Source: a bacterium (GTDB taxonomy: Bacteria > Desulfobacterota > JAPLJL01). From it: a DNA stretch of 48,107 nucleotides. Position 1 is the stretch's first letter, and each line of letters opens with the position of its first letter. The stretch spans positions 1 to 48,107 of the forward strand of contig JAQTNV010000026.1 of assembly GCA_028713675.1 (NCBI GenBank), given 5' to 3'. Made by a program: the position numbers and the translations under genes. The notes beneath the pieces are model-generated. The model searched no databases and was not told where the DNA came from. It saw nothing but the letters and a program-made list of their open reading frames with translations. Positions 33,751 through 42,420 of this stretch are shown here, piece after piece.

Positions 33751-34098
33751 TAGGCAGTAGGCAGTAAGCAGTAAGCAGCCCAGAGCCTAAAAGCCGTAAG
33801 GCGTAAGGCGTTCGTAGGGTCCATAGTGTCCCTCAGATAAACCCTTCGGGATAAATCCATAGTGTCCATAGTGTCCATTGGGTCCATAGTGTCCCTCAGA
33901 TAAACCCTTCGGGATAAATCCGTAGTGTCTATAGTGTCCATAGTGTCCATTGGGTCTATCGGGTTTTCGGAAGCCCCGCTTCCGGCCCGTAGCGGATGGC
34001 CTACAGCCCGGAGGGGGGGTTAGTTCTCTGGTTCGTAAGGTTTTAGGTCATGGGTAAAACCTAACACCCAACACCCAACACCCAACACCTATTTTGGA
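33751..34098. repeat. Gene-free degenerate tandem tract
   Basis: No gene. The tract starts with GTAGGCA/GTAAGCA units (33750-33778), then GGCGTAAGGCGT (33789-33812) and GTCCATAGTGTCCAT units (33818-33960) in which CCCTCAGATAAACCC TTCGGGATAAATCC occurs twice. A GGCCC palindrome variant (33976-34014) and CACCCAA units (34067-34090) follow. The GTCCATAGT, GGCGTAAGG and GGGATAAAT modules are the reverse complement of those at 5743-5960. Confidence 0.8.
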
Positions 34099-36258
34099 TT
34101 AATACGAGACTTCGACAAACCCGATGGCGGTCAGCGGAAGTTTTTCCCCGCCGTAATTCCGGGTCTGTCCGGGGTTCTCGATATCCGGGAATACACCTCC
34201 CGGATACTCCCGGGCCTCGTTGTAAAGAAGGTTGAAGACGCTCGCCCCGATTTCAACCCGGTTCTTCCAGAAACGGTAGCTGGCCTTCACATTCAAAAGA
34301 AAAGTATTCCCCAATTTATTTTCATACGGATCCAACGTGCCGGTGAGACTGCTGGTTTCCGGATTCAGGATGGCATCCTTATAACCGGTAACCGAGTGGA
34401 AAAGCAGGGCAAAAGCGGGACCGGTCGGCGGCCGCCAGCGGGCCCCCAGATTGAAATGATGGTTGGGAAAATTATCCGCGATCTTGCTGGCGGTCACATC
34501 AATCTTATGGATCCCCAGATAACCGTAATTGACGAACGCCCGCCAGGATAAAGGGAGGAGAATTTCCAGGTTCGCCTCCCCGCCGTAGCTGTTGGCGTAA
34601 TAAGGAATATTGTGATAGCGGTAATCATCGCAGAAATTGAGCGTGTCCAGATACTGATTGAAGAAAATCGAGGCGGTCAGGGTGTACCTTCTCAAGAACT
34701 GGGCAAAATAACCGATCTCATAATTATTGACATGCTCGTTCTGGACATCGGGGGAATATAAAAACTGGCTGTAGGAATCATAGGGCGCGGGCAGCTGTTC
34801 AAATTTCTGAAAGGTTTTCAGGTGCATCTGGGATTCGAAGAAAGAGGGCTTGCGGAAGGCCCGCCCGAAGGAGGCGCGCACCGACTGGTTTGAACCCAGG
34901 AGATAAACCAGGCTCACCCGGGGGGAAAGATCGCCCTGGATCCCGGAGCCGGCGATATCCTGATCCTTAGTCGCGGAGTTGTAATCGTAGCGGGCCCCCA
35001 GGTAAACCAGGAAACTCTCCACCGGCCGGAACTCATCCTGGAGATACACGCCCCCGCGCTGTTCCCACTGCGGGGAATCGACGATCGAATCCGTGTCAAA
35101 ACGGTTGAAGAGATAGGTAATCCCCGCGGTCAGGCGGTTCTTCTGCCCCAGGAACCGGGTATACTCCAGCCGGCTTTCGGAGTTCTGGTTCAAGGTCTTA
35201 AAATTGAAGTTCAGGTCGATATCATAAGTTTTCAAAAAAGCCTTATAGATATCGCCGATATTCGACAAAGCCGGGGAAACCAGGCTGAAATGGGTGGACT
35301 GCCGGCGGTAATTGCTCTGAAAGCGGAACGGACCGGACTGGAACCTCAGGTTGGCGTAACTGGTATCCATCGCCTTGAGCGGGATCTCCCCGATCCAGGA
35401 ATAAGCCTCCGTATCACCCCGCACCCAGCCCCCGTCCAGATCCAGGACCGTCTGCCCGCTGAATTCGTAATTGGCCCGGCCGAAGACCCGGTAGGCCCGG
35501 TAACTTTCTTCCTGCGGATCGGCCCAATCCATCACCCGGTCTGCTCCGCCGGAGACTTTCACGGAAAGCTTTTTAAACGTCTGGGCCACCGCGGCATTCC
35601 CTTTTAAAAATCCCAGGTCGCCGGAATAAAACCCGGTTTCCTCCTTGAGCCGCGCCGTTTTTTCTTCCCGGGGGCGCCGGGTCACGATATTGATCACGCC
35701 GTTATAGGCATTGGCCCCGTACAGGGCCGAGCCCGGCCCCCGGATAATCTCGACCCGCTCGACATCCCCCAGTGAGATCGGGAGCAAACCCCAGAAAATC
35801 CCGCCGAAGATGTTGGTGTTCTCCTCCCGGCCGTCGATCAGGACCAGGACGGAATTGGCGGTCAGGAAAAAGAAGCCCCGCTCCCCTAAAAGCTTGTTGG
35901 CGGGGTTGATCGCCTTCACCTCCACCCCGGGCACCAGGCGCAGCAGTTCTTCCAGGCTGGTGATTCCGTAGGCCTGGATGTCCTCGGAGGTCAAAACCGT
36001 CATGGCGGCAGGCGCTTCCCTTAAACTCTGAGCATATTTCGAACCGGAAACTACATAGGCTTCGGGCTCGAGGGGGGTCTCTTTGAGTTTTTTATCGACC
36101 TCACCCTTCCACTCCTCGGTCTTGACCTCTTCCTCGACATCAAAAAGGTTCTCCGCCGACTTGGGCTTCTCCTCCGCCCGGGCGGGGTGAGAATTAAGAG
36201 AAAAAAGAACCAGCAGGGAAAGCAGGAAAGGGGAAAGATATTTCAGAAGTTTCTTCAT
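34099..36258 (-). CDS. TonB-dependent outer-membrane receptor
   Basis: The 719-residue protein has a signal peptide (about 1-28, ending HPARA) and an acidic Lys/Glu-rich spacer to about residue 65. The plug domain includes YVVSGSKYAQSLREAPAAMT, LRLVPGVEVKAINPANKLLG, VLVLIDGREENTN and VERVEIIRGPGSALYGANAYNGVINIVTRRP, and a 22-stranded-type barrel fills the rest. The plug motifs are complete. Similar receptors are annotated as iron-complex or vesicle-type TonB receptors; the substrate cannot be told from the sequence. No TonB/ExbBD or transporter genes are adjacent. The upstream gap (36259-36464) carries repeats and no visible Fur box or riboswitch. Confidence 0.92.
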   Translation of the reverse strand: MKKLLKYLSPFLLSLLVLFSLNSHPARAEEKPKSAENLFDVEEEVKTEEWKGEVDKKLKETPLEPEAYVVSGSKYAQSLREAPAAMTVLTSEDIQAYGITSLEELLRLVPGVEVKAINPANKLLGERGFFFLTANSVLVLIDGREENTNIFGGIFWGLLPISLGDVERVEIIRGPGSALYGANAYNGVINIVTRRPREEKTARLKEETGFYSGDLGFLKGNAAVAQTFKKLSVKVSGGADRVMDWADPQEESYRAYRVFGRANYEFSGQTVLDLDGGWVRGDTEAYSWIGEIPLKAMDTSYANLRFQSGPFRFQSNYRRQSTHFSLVSPALSNIGDIYKAFLKTYDIDLNFNFKTLNQNSESRLEYTRFLGQKNRLTAGITYLFNRFDTDSIVDSPQWEQRGGVYLQDEFRPVESFLVYLGARYDYNSATKDQDIAGSGIQGDLSPRVSLVYLLGSNQSVRASFGRAFRKPSFFESQMHLKTFQKFEQLPAPYDSYSQFLYSPDVQNEHVNNYEIGYFAQFLRRYTLTASIFFNQYLDTLNFCDDYRYHNIPYYANSYGGEANLEILLPLSWRAFVNYGYLGIHKIDVTASKIADNFPNHHFNLGARWRPPTGPAFALLFHSVTGYKDAILNPETSSLTGTLDPYENKLGNTFLLNVKASYRFWKNRVEIGASVFNLLYNEAREYPGGVFPDIENPGQTRNYGGEKLPLTAIGFVEVSY

Positions 36259-36464
36259 CCAATTACTGTAATTTATATCAAGAAATCGTCACAAAATGTA
36301 TAGAATGTCATCCTGAGCCCTTCACCCGGTGTCATCCTGAGCGACTTGTCCCGAGCGCAAACGAGGGAAGCGAAGGATCTCTCTTTAATTATCTTTCCTC
36401 TTATTCTTAACTCGAAACAAGAAACCCGAAACTCTCTTTTGCCCCTTGCGCCCTGCTCCCTGCT
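36259..36464. repeat. Intergenic repeats (TCATCCTGAGC and CGAAAC families)
   Basis: Two TGTCATCCTGAGC units (about 36307 and 36330) open the tract. The second goes on to GAGGGAAGCGAAGGATCTC and can form a hairpin. A CTCGAAAC/CCGAAACTC tract lies at 36407-36436, and a TGCGCCCTGCTCCCTGC tract follows to about 36462. No gene. Confidence 0.65.
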
Positions 36465-37223
36465 TTAATCCGGCAGGATCGCCACCGCCCGGCACCAGCC
36501 GGCGCTCGCCCCCGTGATCTTGACCGGGAAGCAGGCCACCTTGAACCCGAAGGGAGGCAGTTTGTCCAGGTTGGCGAGCTTCTCGATGTGGAGGTATTCC
36601 TTCTCGATCCCGGTGAAATGGGCGGCCCAGATCACTTTATTGTTCTTGGTTTCCGCGAATTCCTTGGCGATCGCGAAGAAGGGCCGGTCGAATCCCCAGG
36701 CGTCCGTTCCCATGATCTTGACGCCCTTCCCGATCAGGCAGAGGGTGGATTCGCGGGTCATCCCTGCGCCCTGGAGGAAATACTCCGGGTCACCCCAGTG
36801 CTTGTCCGCCCCCGTTTCGATCATCACGATGTCGAAGGGCTTGATTTTATATTTGATCCTTTTCAGCTCGGCCTCGATGTCCGCCGCGGTGATCCCGTAG
36901 CCGGCGGGCTTCCCGCGGAAATCCAGGACCACCCCGTCGGCGTAGCACCACTCGAGGGGGATCTCCTCGATGGTCTTGGACGGGCGGCCCTCCGAGGTGG
37001 GGTAGAAATGGTAGGGCGCGTCCAGGTGGGTGCCGCCATGGACGCTGGCCGTGACTTTATCGTCGGCCCAGCCCAGCCCCCCGGGGAGATCCTTCTCCTC
37101 GCAGCCGAAAAAGGCCTGCATGACCCGGGACCCTATCTTATGATCATGATGTTCCACCTGGGGCATCATCGGCTCGGAAGGGCTCTCCTCCAGCGGCACG
37201 CTCAAATCGATGATCCGGGGCAT
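36465..37223 (-). CDS. Cyclase / kynurenine-formamidase-family metal-dependent hydrolase
   Basis: The start was set at the ATG at 37223 because AAAAAGGAGGTTGATC stands before it. The 252-residue protein begins with IIDLSVPLEESP and carries the family metal motif HGGTHLDAPYHF (H62, H66, D68, H72). The later motifs are GYGITAADIE, VMIETGADK, ESTLCLIGKGVKIMGTDAW and the C-terminal ITGASAGWCRAVAIL. Members of this family hydrolyse amides or esters of small molecules (kynurenine formamidase) or act in other pathways, so the substrate is open. No tryptophan-degradation genes are close. The gene is on the minus strand between a TonB receptor and the membrane/TPR protein, about 110 bp from the latter, so one transcript is possible. 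Confidence 0.85.
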   Translation of the reverse strand: MPRIIDLSVPLEESPSEPMMPQVEHHDHKIGSRVMQAFFGCEEKDLPGGLGWADDKVTASVHGGTHLDAPYHFYPTSEGRPSKTIEEIPLEWCYADGVVLDFRGKPAGYGITAADIEAELKRIKYKIKPFDIVMIETGADKHWGDPEYFLQGAGMTRESTLCLIGKGVKIMGTDAWGFDRPFFAIAKEFAETKNNKVIWAAHFTGIEKEYLHIEKLANLDKLPPFGFKVACFPVKITGASAGWCRAVAILPD

Positions 37224-37334
37224 GATCAACCTCCTTTTTCCCGCCACAGACTGTTTTCCAATAATCCTGATTTCCCCATTTTATACGTTCAAAAAAATAA
37301 TGGAAATGATTTTTCGCGGAACTTCCCGGCCGGT

Positions 37335-39674
37335 TCAGGGGAGCCTTCCCAGCTCGACCTGGGCTTTTTTCCCCCAACGCCCGGCCGGATCGAGACGGGC
37401 ACATTCCCGGAACTCCAACCGGGCCCGGGACCGATCCCCCTGCTCGGAAAAAATCCGGCCCAGACCGTAACGCGCCGCCGCCACCCGGCGGTCGATTTCC
37501 AGGACGGCCTCCAGGCTTTCCCGCGCCTCTTTATATCGTTTCATTTGCAGATAAAGAAATCCGAGATTGGTGAGGACCTCGGGGTTCCGCGGCTCAGCTT
37601 CCAGCACCTCGCGATATTTATCCACCGCCTCGGCCGTTCGGCCGGAAAGGGTCAGGGTCACCGCTTCCCGGAGAGCCTGCTGAGCCCCGGATTCCGTCCC
37701 CGGCCGGGGGGAAGCGGGGGCTGCTCCCGGATTTTCCTTTTGCGCGAGGCGCCGGTATTTTTCCGCTTCTTTCTTCTGGCCGAGGCCCTCCCGGGCCGAA
37801 GCCAGGCTGGCGTAGAAATCCGCTTTCCGATCGGAGGGAATCAGGTGGGTGAGCGCCTGCAGGCCCCGGAGGCTTTCGGGATAATCCCCGGCCAGGCCCG
37901 GAAGCCAGGCCGCGAAAATCCGGGCCCGGAATGAATCCGGATCCGCCGCCAGCTGCCGGGTCACCTCGGTCCGCAGACCGACCAGATAATTCTCTTCCCG
38001 GGCCCGGGCCGCGAAGTAACCGAAGCTGTTGGCGGGGAAAAGATAATGAAAGCCCCGGGCGGAGATCAGCCCCGCGTTTTCCGGGGACGGCTTTAGGTAC
38101 GCCATCGCCGCGTCATCGAAGAAAACCAGGGGCCAGGAAGCGGAAATCAACCCCCAGTCCGCTCGGGGCAGAGCGGTGAGCAACAGGTCCCGGTCGCGCG
38201 GGTTCCGGTATTCGATCAGGGCCAGATTGAAATTGTACTTCTGCTCCAGCCGCCGGAAGCTCTCAAAATTCACATTGGCTTTCAGATAGTCTTCCAGCTC
38301 CCGGTCCGGGAGCAGCCAGTGGCCGTCGATGAAGGGAAGCAGCCGGCCCTTCCCCCACCACTGAATGAACCCCCCGAAACGGACATTATTAAAGACCGGT
38401 CCGGAAACCCCGTTCCGCTCCAGGAAGGCCAGGGATTTCTCGGGGAAAAGGGCGCGGGAGGCCCCCAGGCCGACGGGGAATTCCTCCCGGTCCTGATAGA
38501 GGCAAGCCGCCGTCCCACCCACGATGAAGATCGCCGAAAGAATTAAAGCCGGATTTTTCCACCGGCCGGCCGGCCGCGGACGGGACGCGGTTTGGGCCCG
38601 GGCATTGAGATAAATCCCCAGATTTTTGGCGGCGACAAAACCCCAGACGATCGCCCCGAGCGCGAGAAAACGCACGGAGCGGGTAGAGAGAAGAAACAGG
38701 GGCAGAGCCAGGCCCAGGCCGAAAAGATCCGGTTTTCTCACCGTTAAGAAAAAGGAAACCAGGCCCAGGAGCAGGATCACCCCGTAGAGGTTGAGAAAAT
38801 TCGAAAAAACCGGGGTGCGGAATTCAAAGACCGCGTCTTTGAGCAGCTGGGCCCGGAGGTCGCCGCCCCCCCCGGAAAACGGCAGGGGGATCCTGATATA
38901 ACTCAGAGTGACCAGTCCGGCTTCATAAAATCGGGGATTGATCAGGGTCGCCGCCAAGACCGCTCCTCCCACCCAGAGAAGAGGGCGGAGCTTATAAGGG
39001 GGCAGGGCGGAAAACATTCCCGCTCCCTGATTCCGGAACAACCCGGGCAAAATCCCGAGCAGGAGAAGGAGGCCCAACAGGTAAAAAGTCAGGACATAAG
39101 TGGGATGAAGATTAACCCAGAAAAGCTGAACCAGGGGAATGAAGCAGAGCGCCCCCCGGCGGCCGCGGAAGATATAAAGGGTAAAAAGGTAAAGCTCGAG
39201 GGCCAGGAAGAAGTAGAGAAAAAGTTCGGGCCGGACCTGGAAACGGTCCCGGGCCGAAAGCGCCGCAGCCAGGATCAGGAAACAAACGGCATAGGCCCCC
39301 CGGGTCCCCGCTTCGGCTTTGCCCGCCATCAGCGCGGCCCGGAGGAGAAAATAAAAAGTGATCCCGATCAGGACGGCCTGGAAAAGAGTCAGTCCGGGGA
39401 GCCCCCCCAGCTGGAAAAATAAATAGATGATTACCCCGAAAAGCCATTCCTCGGTCGGGTAGACTCCGTCGGCCGGGGTGTAAATGGCCAGCAGATCGCT
39501 TTTCAGGGGAAACCGCAGGTGTTCCCAGAACTCGCGCCCGTAGCTCAAATGCGACCAGACATCATACTCCACGATCCGGGACAGGGCGGCGAAAAATATC
39601 GCAGCCAGGGTAATCCCGGACAATATCCTGATTTCACGCTTGCTCATACCCATCAAGAAAGAGTTTTTATTCAC
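37335..39674 (-). CDS. Polytopic membrane protein with C-terminal TPR repeats
   Basis: The 779-residue protein starts with about ten to twelve membrane helices (residues 15-400). Its first loop has SRIVEYDVWSHLSYGREFWEH, similar in style to GT-C glycosyltransferases, with an acidic residue after the first helix. A soluble part of about 190 residues follows (GGFIQWWGKGRLLPFIDGHW), then TPR repeats from about 590 to 770 (AVDKYREVLEAEPRNPEVLTNLGFLYLQ as one unit, split here by description). I cannot name a substrate; dolichyl-type sugar transfer or protein assembly are options. The start is GTG at 39674, with ATGs at codons 8 and 10 as alternatives. It is transcribed away from rsmI. Similar membrane/TPR proteins are common in Deltaproteobacteria-like genomes. 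Confidence 0.75.
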   Translation of the reverse strand: MNKNSFLMGMSKREIRILSGITLAAIFFAALSRIVEYDVWSHLSYGREFWEHLRFPLKSDLLAIYTPADGVYPTEEWLFGVIIYLFFQLGGLPGLTLFQAVLIGITFYFLLRAALMAGKAEAGTRGAYAVCFLILAAALSARDRFQVRPELFLYFFLALELYLFTLYIFRGRRGALCFIPLVQLFWVNLHPTYVLTFYLLGLLLLLGILPGLFRNQGAGMFSALPPYKLRPLLWVGGAVLAATLINPRFYEAGLVTLSYIRIPLPFSGGGGDLRAQLLKDAVFEFRTPVFSNFLNLYGVILLLGLVSFFLTVRKPDLFGLGLALPLFLLSTRSVRFLALGAIVWGFVAAKNLGIYLNARAQTASRPRPAGRWKNPALILSAIFIVGGTAACLYQDREEFPVGLGASRALFPEKSLAFLERNGVSGPVFNNVRFGGFIQWWGKGRLLPFIDGHWLLPDRELEDYLKANVNFESFRRLEQKYNFNLALIEYRNPRDRDLLLTALPRADWGLISASWPLVFFDDAAMAYLKPSPENAGLISARGFHYLFPANSFGYFAARAREENYLVGLRTEVTRQLAADPDSFRARIFAAWLPGLAGDYPESLRGLQALTHLIPSDRKADFYASLASAREGLGQKKEAEKYRRLAQKENPGAAPASPRPGTESGAQQALREAVTLTLSGRTAEAVDKYREVLEAEPRNPEVLTNLGFLYLQMKRYKEARESLEAVLEIDRRVAAARYGLGRIFSEQGDRSRARLEFRECARLDPAGRWGKKAQVELGRLP

Positions 39675-39800
39675 CGCGACCGGAACCGGATTCCTTACCG
39701 CCTGCTATTCTATCTGAAAAAGGTAGCGCCCGGCGAATCAAAGCCGGATTTTGCGGCGAGACATTTTTGTAATATCATCTCTGGTAACCGGGAGAAATGA

Positions 39801-40646
39801 ATGGCGGAAGCGGGACGGCTTTATGTGATCGGGACACCGATCGGAAATCTCGAGGACATTACCCTCCGGGCCCTCCGGGTCCTGAAGGAGGCGGACCTGA
39901 TCGCCGCCGAGGACACCCGGAGGACCCGCCAGCTCCTGGCCCACTACGAAATCCGGAAGCCCGTTCTCTCCTACCATAAATTCAATTCCCGGGCCTCCGC
40001 CCCCCAGATCATCTCCGCCCTGCGGGAGGGCCGACGGGTGGCCCTGGTCACCGACGCGGGAACCCCGGGGGTTTCCGATCCCGGGTCCTACCTGGTGCAG
40101 CGGGCGGCGGCGGAAGGCATCCGGGTGGAGCCGGTCCCCGGGCCTTCGGCGGTGACGGCCGCCCTCTCCGCCTCCGGTTTCTACGGTGACGCCTTCCGCT
40201 TCGCGGGCTTCCCCCCCGCCCGGAAAGGCGAGCGCCGGGAATTCCTGGCCGGGCTCCGGTTCGAGGAGGACACCCTGATCTTTTTCGAGTCCCCCCAGAG
40301 GCTTTCCGCCCTTTTGGCCGACCTGGTTGAAATCATGGGTAACCGGGAGGCGGTGGTGGTCCGCGAGCTCTCCAAGGTTCATGAAGAGTTCTGCCGGGGG
40401 CCGCTCGCGGACCTGGCCGCGAGATTCTCGGAATCGCCCCCGCTGGGGGAGATCACCGTGATCCTGGCCGGCCGGGAGGAAGAAAAGGAAACCGTCCCGG
40501 AAATCCCGCTCGGGGACGAGCTCAGGAAATATCTCCGGGCCGGCTTCCCGGAAAGCGAGGTCCTGGAACTGGTCGCGTTCATGAAAAAAATTCCCAAACG
40601 GACGGTATATCGGGAAATGCTGAAACTAAAAGGAGGAACCCGATGA
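39801..40646 (+). CDS. rsmI: 16S rRNA (cytidine-1402-2'-O) methyltransferase RsmI
   Basis: RsmI methylates the ribose of C1402 in the decoding centre of 16S rRNA. The 281-residue protein shows all family motifs: YVIGTPIGNLEDITLRAL, IAAEDTRRTRQLLAHY, ALVTDAGTPGVSDPG, VPGPSAVTAALSASG and FFESPQRL, then ELSKVHEEFCRG and a small C-terminal domain. The ATG at 39801 follows a GGGAGA site. Its stop overlaps the ATG of the next gene by 4 nt (ATGA), so it is co-translated with the saccharopine-dehydrogenase-like gene, and the transcript ends at 41862-41890. The gene diverges from the membrane/TPR gene. I see no anomaly. Confidence 0.96.
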   Translation: MAEAGRLYVIGTPIGNLEDITLRALRVLKEADLIAAEDTRRTRQLLAHYEIRKPVLSYHKFNSRASAPQIISALREGRRVALVTDAGTPGVSDPGSYLVQRAAAEGIRVEPVPGPSAVTAALSASGFYGDAFRFAGFPPARKGERREFLAGLRFEEDTLIFFESPQRLSALLADLVEIMGNREAVVVRELSKVHEEFCRGPLADLAARFSESPPLGEITVILAGREEEKETVPEIPLGDELRKYLRAGFPESEVLELVAFMKKIPKRTVYREMLKLKGGTR

Positions 40647-41767
40647 AGGTGATCGTTTTGGGCGGCGCCGGGGACATGGGCCGGCTGGTGGTGGCCGACC
40701 TGGCCCGGAGCGAAGGGGTGGAAGAGGTCGCCATCGCCGACCTCAACATCATCAGGGCCGACCGGATCAAGGACGAGATCGAAAATCCCCAGGCCCGGGT
40801 TTCGGTCCGCGGGATCGACGCCCGCGATCACGAAGGCCTGGTGGCCGCCATCTCCGGCTTCGACGTCGCGGTCTCCACCATCGGTCCCTTTTACGCCTTC
40901 GAGAAAATAGTGGCCCAGGCGGCCGTGGACGCCGGGGTCAGGTATGTTTCCATCTGCGATGATTTTGACGCCGCCCGGGATGTCTTTACGCTGGACGTTT
41001 ATGTCCGGGAGAAAAAGGGCCTGGTGCTGACCGGGATGGGCTGGACCCCGGGGCTTTCCAATATCCTCGCCCGCCTGGGGGCGGACCGCCTCAATAAAGT
41101 GAAAAAAATCCACATCGCCTGGTCCGGGGCGGTCAACGACTCCGAAGGGACCGCGGTGGTCAAGCACACCATGCACACCTTCTCCGGGAAAATCCCGACC
41201 TTTTCAGACGGGCAGCAGATGATGATCCCGGCGGGGAGCGGGTCGGAAATCCTGCAATTCCCCCACCCGATCGGGGCCTGCCTGGTCGCGCATGTCGGCC
41301 ATCCCGAGCCGGTCACCATTCCCCGATTCATCCACGGCTTGACGGAGGTGACCCTGAAGGGCGGCCTCACCCCCCGTTTTTACCAGAAACTCGCCATCCG
41401 GGCCGCCCGGCTGCACCTGTTTGATTCCGCGCGCCAGATCAACCTCGCCACCCGGTTCGTCCTGCCGATCCTGGGCCCGACCGGGAAAAAGGGGGCGGGC
41501 TGCGCCGGGCTCCGGGTCGACATTTACGGGGAGATGGACGGCAAGGAAAAGCATATTGTCTTCGGGGCGGCGGAAAAGATGGCCCGGCTCACCGGGATCC
41601 CCGCCTCGATCGGCGCCCAGATGGTCGGGCGCGGCGAGATCAAGAAGAACGTGATCGGCGTGGTCGCCCCCGAAGCGGTGATCGAGCCCCGCAAGTTCCT
41701 GAACGAGCTCGCCAGGCGCGGGATCCGGATTTATGAAGGCGAGGAGATGGAGAAAGTGATCAACTAG
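40643..41767 (+). CDS. Saccharopine dehydrogenase-like oxidoreductase
   Basis: The 374-residue protein begins with a Rossmann loop (MKVIVLGGAGDMGRLVV) and continues as in saccharopine-dehydrogenase-like proteins: ADLNIIRADRI, FDVAVSTIGPFYAFE, YVSICDDFDAARD and GMGWTPGLSNILA. A dimerisation domain follows. It should use NAD(P)H on a substrate that is not known; lysine, spermidine or lipid-related reactions occur in the family. It overlaps rsmI by 4 nt and is followed by a hairpin whose left arm includes its stop codon (41761-41812), then by a terminator. The pairing with rsmI carries no obvious functional link. Confidence 0.88.
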   Translation: MKVIVLGGAGDMGRLVVADLARSEGVEEVAIADLNIIRADRIKDEIENPQARVSVRGIDARDHEGLVAAISGFDVAVSTIGPFYAFEKIVAQAAVDAGVRYVSICDDFDAARDVFTLDVYVREKKGLVLTGMGWTPGLSNILARLGADRLNKVKKIHIAWSGAVNDSEGTAVVKHTMHTFSGKIPTFSDGQQMMIPAGSGSEILQFPHPIGACLVAHVGHPEPVTIPRFIHGLTEVTLKGGLTPRFYQKLAIRAARLHLFDSARQINLATRFVLPILGPTGKKGAGCAGLRVDIYGEMDGKEKHIVFGAAEKMARLTGIPASIGAQMVGRGEIKKNVIGVVAPEAVIEPRKFLNELARRGIRIYEGEEMEKVIN

Positions 41768-41812
41768 ATTGCCACATCCCGCCAGGGGCGGGACTACGGA
41801 GCAATCTAGTTG
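41761..41812 (+). repeat. Large perfect inverted repeat overlapping a stop codon
   Basis: The arms CAACTAGATTGC (41761-41772) and GCAATCTAGTTG (41801-41812) pair over 12 bases. Between them is a second stem-forming CCCGCCAGGGGCGGG. The stop codon TAG (41765-41767) of the saccharopine-dehydrogenase-like gene lies in the left arm, so the right arm is a reverse copy of the end of that gene. Confidence 0.85.
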
Positions 41813-41861
41813 AGGTTATGGGTCATAGGTGATAGGTGTTGGGTAAAAGATTTTAATTTTT

Positions 41862-41890
41862 GGGAGCCGCTTAGCCGGCTCCCTTTTTTT
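41862..41890 (+). terminator. Rho-independent terminator of the rsmI operon
   Basis: The stem GGGAGCCG / CGGCTCCC with a 6-nt loop (41862-41883) is followed by seven T. It ends plus-strand transcription just before hgcB, which is transcribed toward it. Confidence 0.9.
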
Positions 41891-41899
41891 CACCAACAA

Positions 41900-42244
41900 T
41901 TAACAGCAGCTGCTGTTCCCTGAACAGCAGGGGGTATCGTTTTCCTCATCATCCCCCGCCCCGCACTCCGGCCCGCAGACGCAGGCTCCGTCCTTCCGGA
42001 AAAAAGAGGTCATCACCGCGTTGGCGCAGCCGACCCCGGCCTGGACACTGATCGCCTTCACCGGGCAGTTTTTCGCGCAGGCCCCGCATTCCATGCAGGC
42101 GTCCCGGTCGGTGATCCGGACCTTGCCGTTCTCCGGAACGAAGACCGCCTGGGGACAGACCTCGAGACAGGTCCCGCAGCCCGTGCATTTCTCCGGGAAA
42201 AATTCCAGGGTCGCCACGTTTTTCAGATAGCGAAGATTGTTCAT
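41900..42244 (-). CDS. hgcB: Mercury methylation ferredoxin HgcB
   Basis: HgcB is thought to supply electrons to the corrinoid protein HgcA during methylation of Hg(II). The 114-residue protein has two 4Fe-4S motifs, C20-x2-C23-x2-C26-x3-C30 (CTGCGTCLEVCP) and C50-x2-C53-x2-C56-x3-C60 (CMECGACAKNCP). It has the single Cys73 after the clusters (AGVGCANAVM) and the Cys pair at the very end (C113, C114). These marks, and hgcA next door on the same strand, separate it from ordinary ferredoxins. The ATG follows AGAGGGG. The tail has further cysteines (CVCGPEC, CC at 106-107), more than usual. The gene is 176 bp downstream of hgcA, with a repeat insertion between. Confidence 0.92.
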   Translation of the reverse strand: MNNLRYLKNVATLEFFPEKCTGCGTCLEVCPQAVFVPENGKVRITDRDACMECGACAKNCPVKAISVQAGVGCANAVMTSFFRKDGACVCGPECGAGDDEENDTPCCSGNSSCC

Positions 42245-42271
42245 GATTATTATCCCCTCTTACTTTTTATC

Positions 42272-42420
42272 GTCATTCCGGCAAAAGCCGGAATCCAGTA
42301 GGGGAGCCCCTGGTGGGCTCCCTTCCCGAGCGGCAGTTGCTTGCCCAAGCCGGGCAAAACCGGCCAGGGAATGCCGCCCCTACATTTTTAAAACCGCCCG
42401 ATAAATCGGGCAACTACAAA
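42272..42420. repeat. Repeat insertion between hgcA and hgcB
   Basis: A GTCATTCCGG...CCGGAATCCAG unit (42272-42298) is followed by the three-hairpin composite copy 2 (42301-42420): GGGGAGCCC...GGGCTCCC, a GGGCAAAACCGGCC / GCCGCCCCTAC module and GCCCGATAAATCGGGCAACTAC. The composite is the inverted form of the one at 12187-12303. It ends directly at the hgcA stop. Confidence 0.8.

Noticed and set aside
36259-36464. A cobalamin riboswitch or Fur box before the second TonB receptor
   Set aside because: The region is taken up by repeat units; no B12-box or Fur-like palindrome is visible.
36588-37934. A 448-codon plus-strand frame across the cyclase and TPR genes
   Set aside because: It lies opposite two well-supported minus-strand genes and has no domain.
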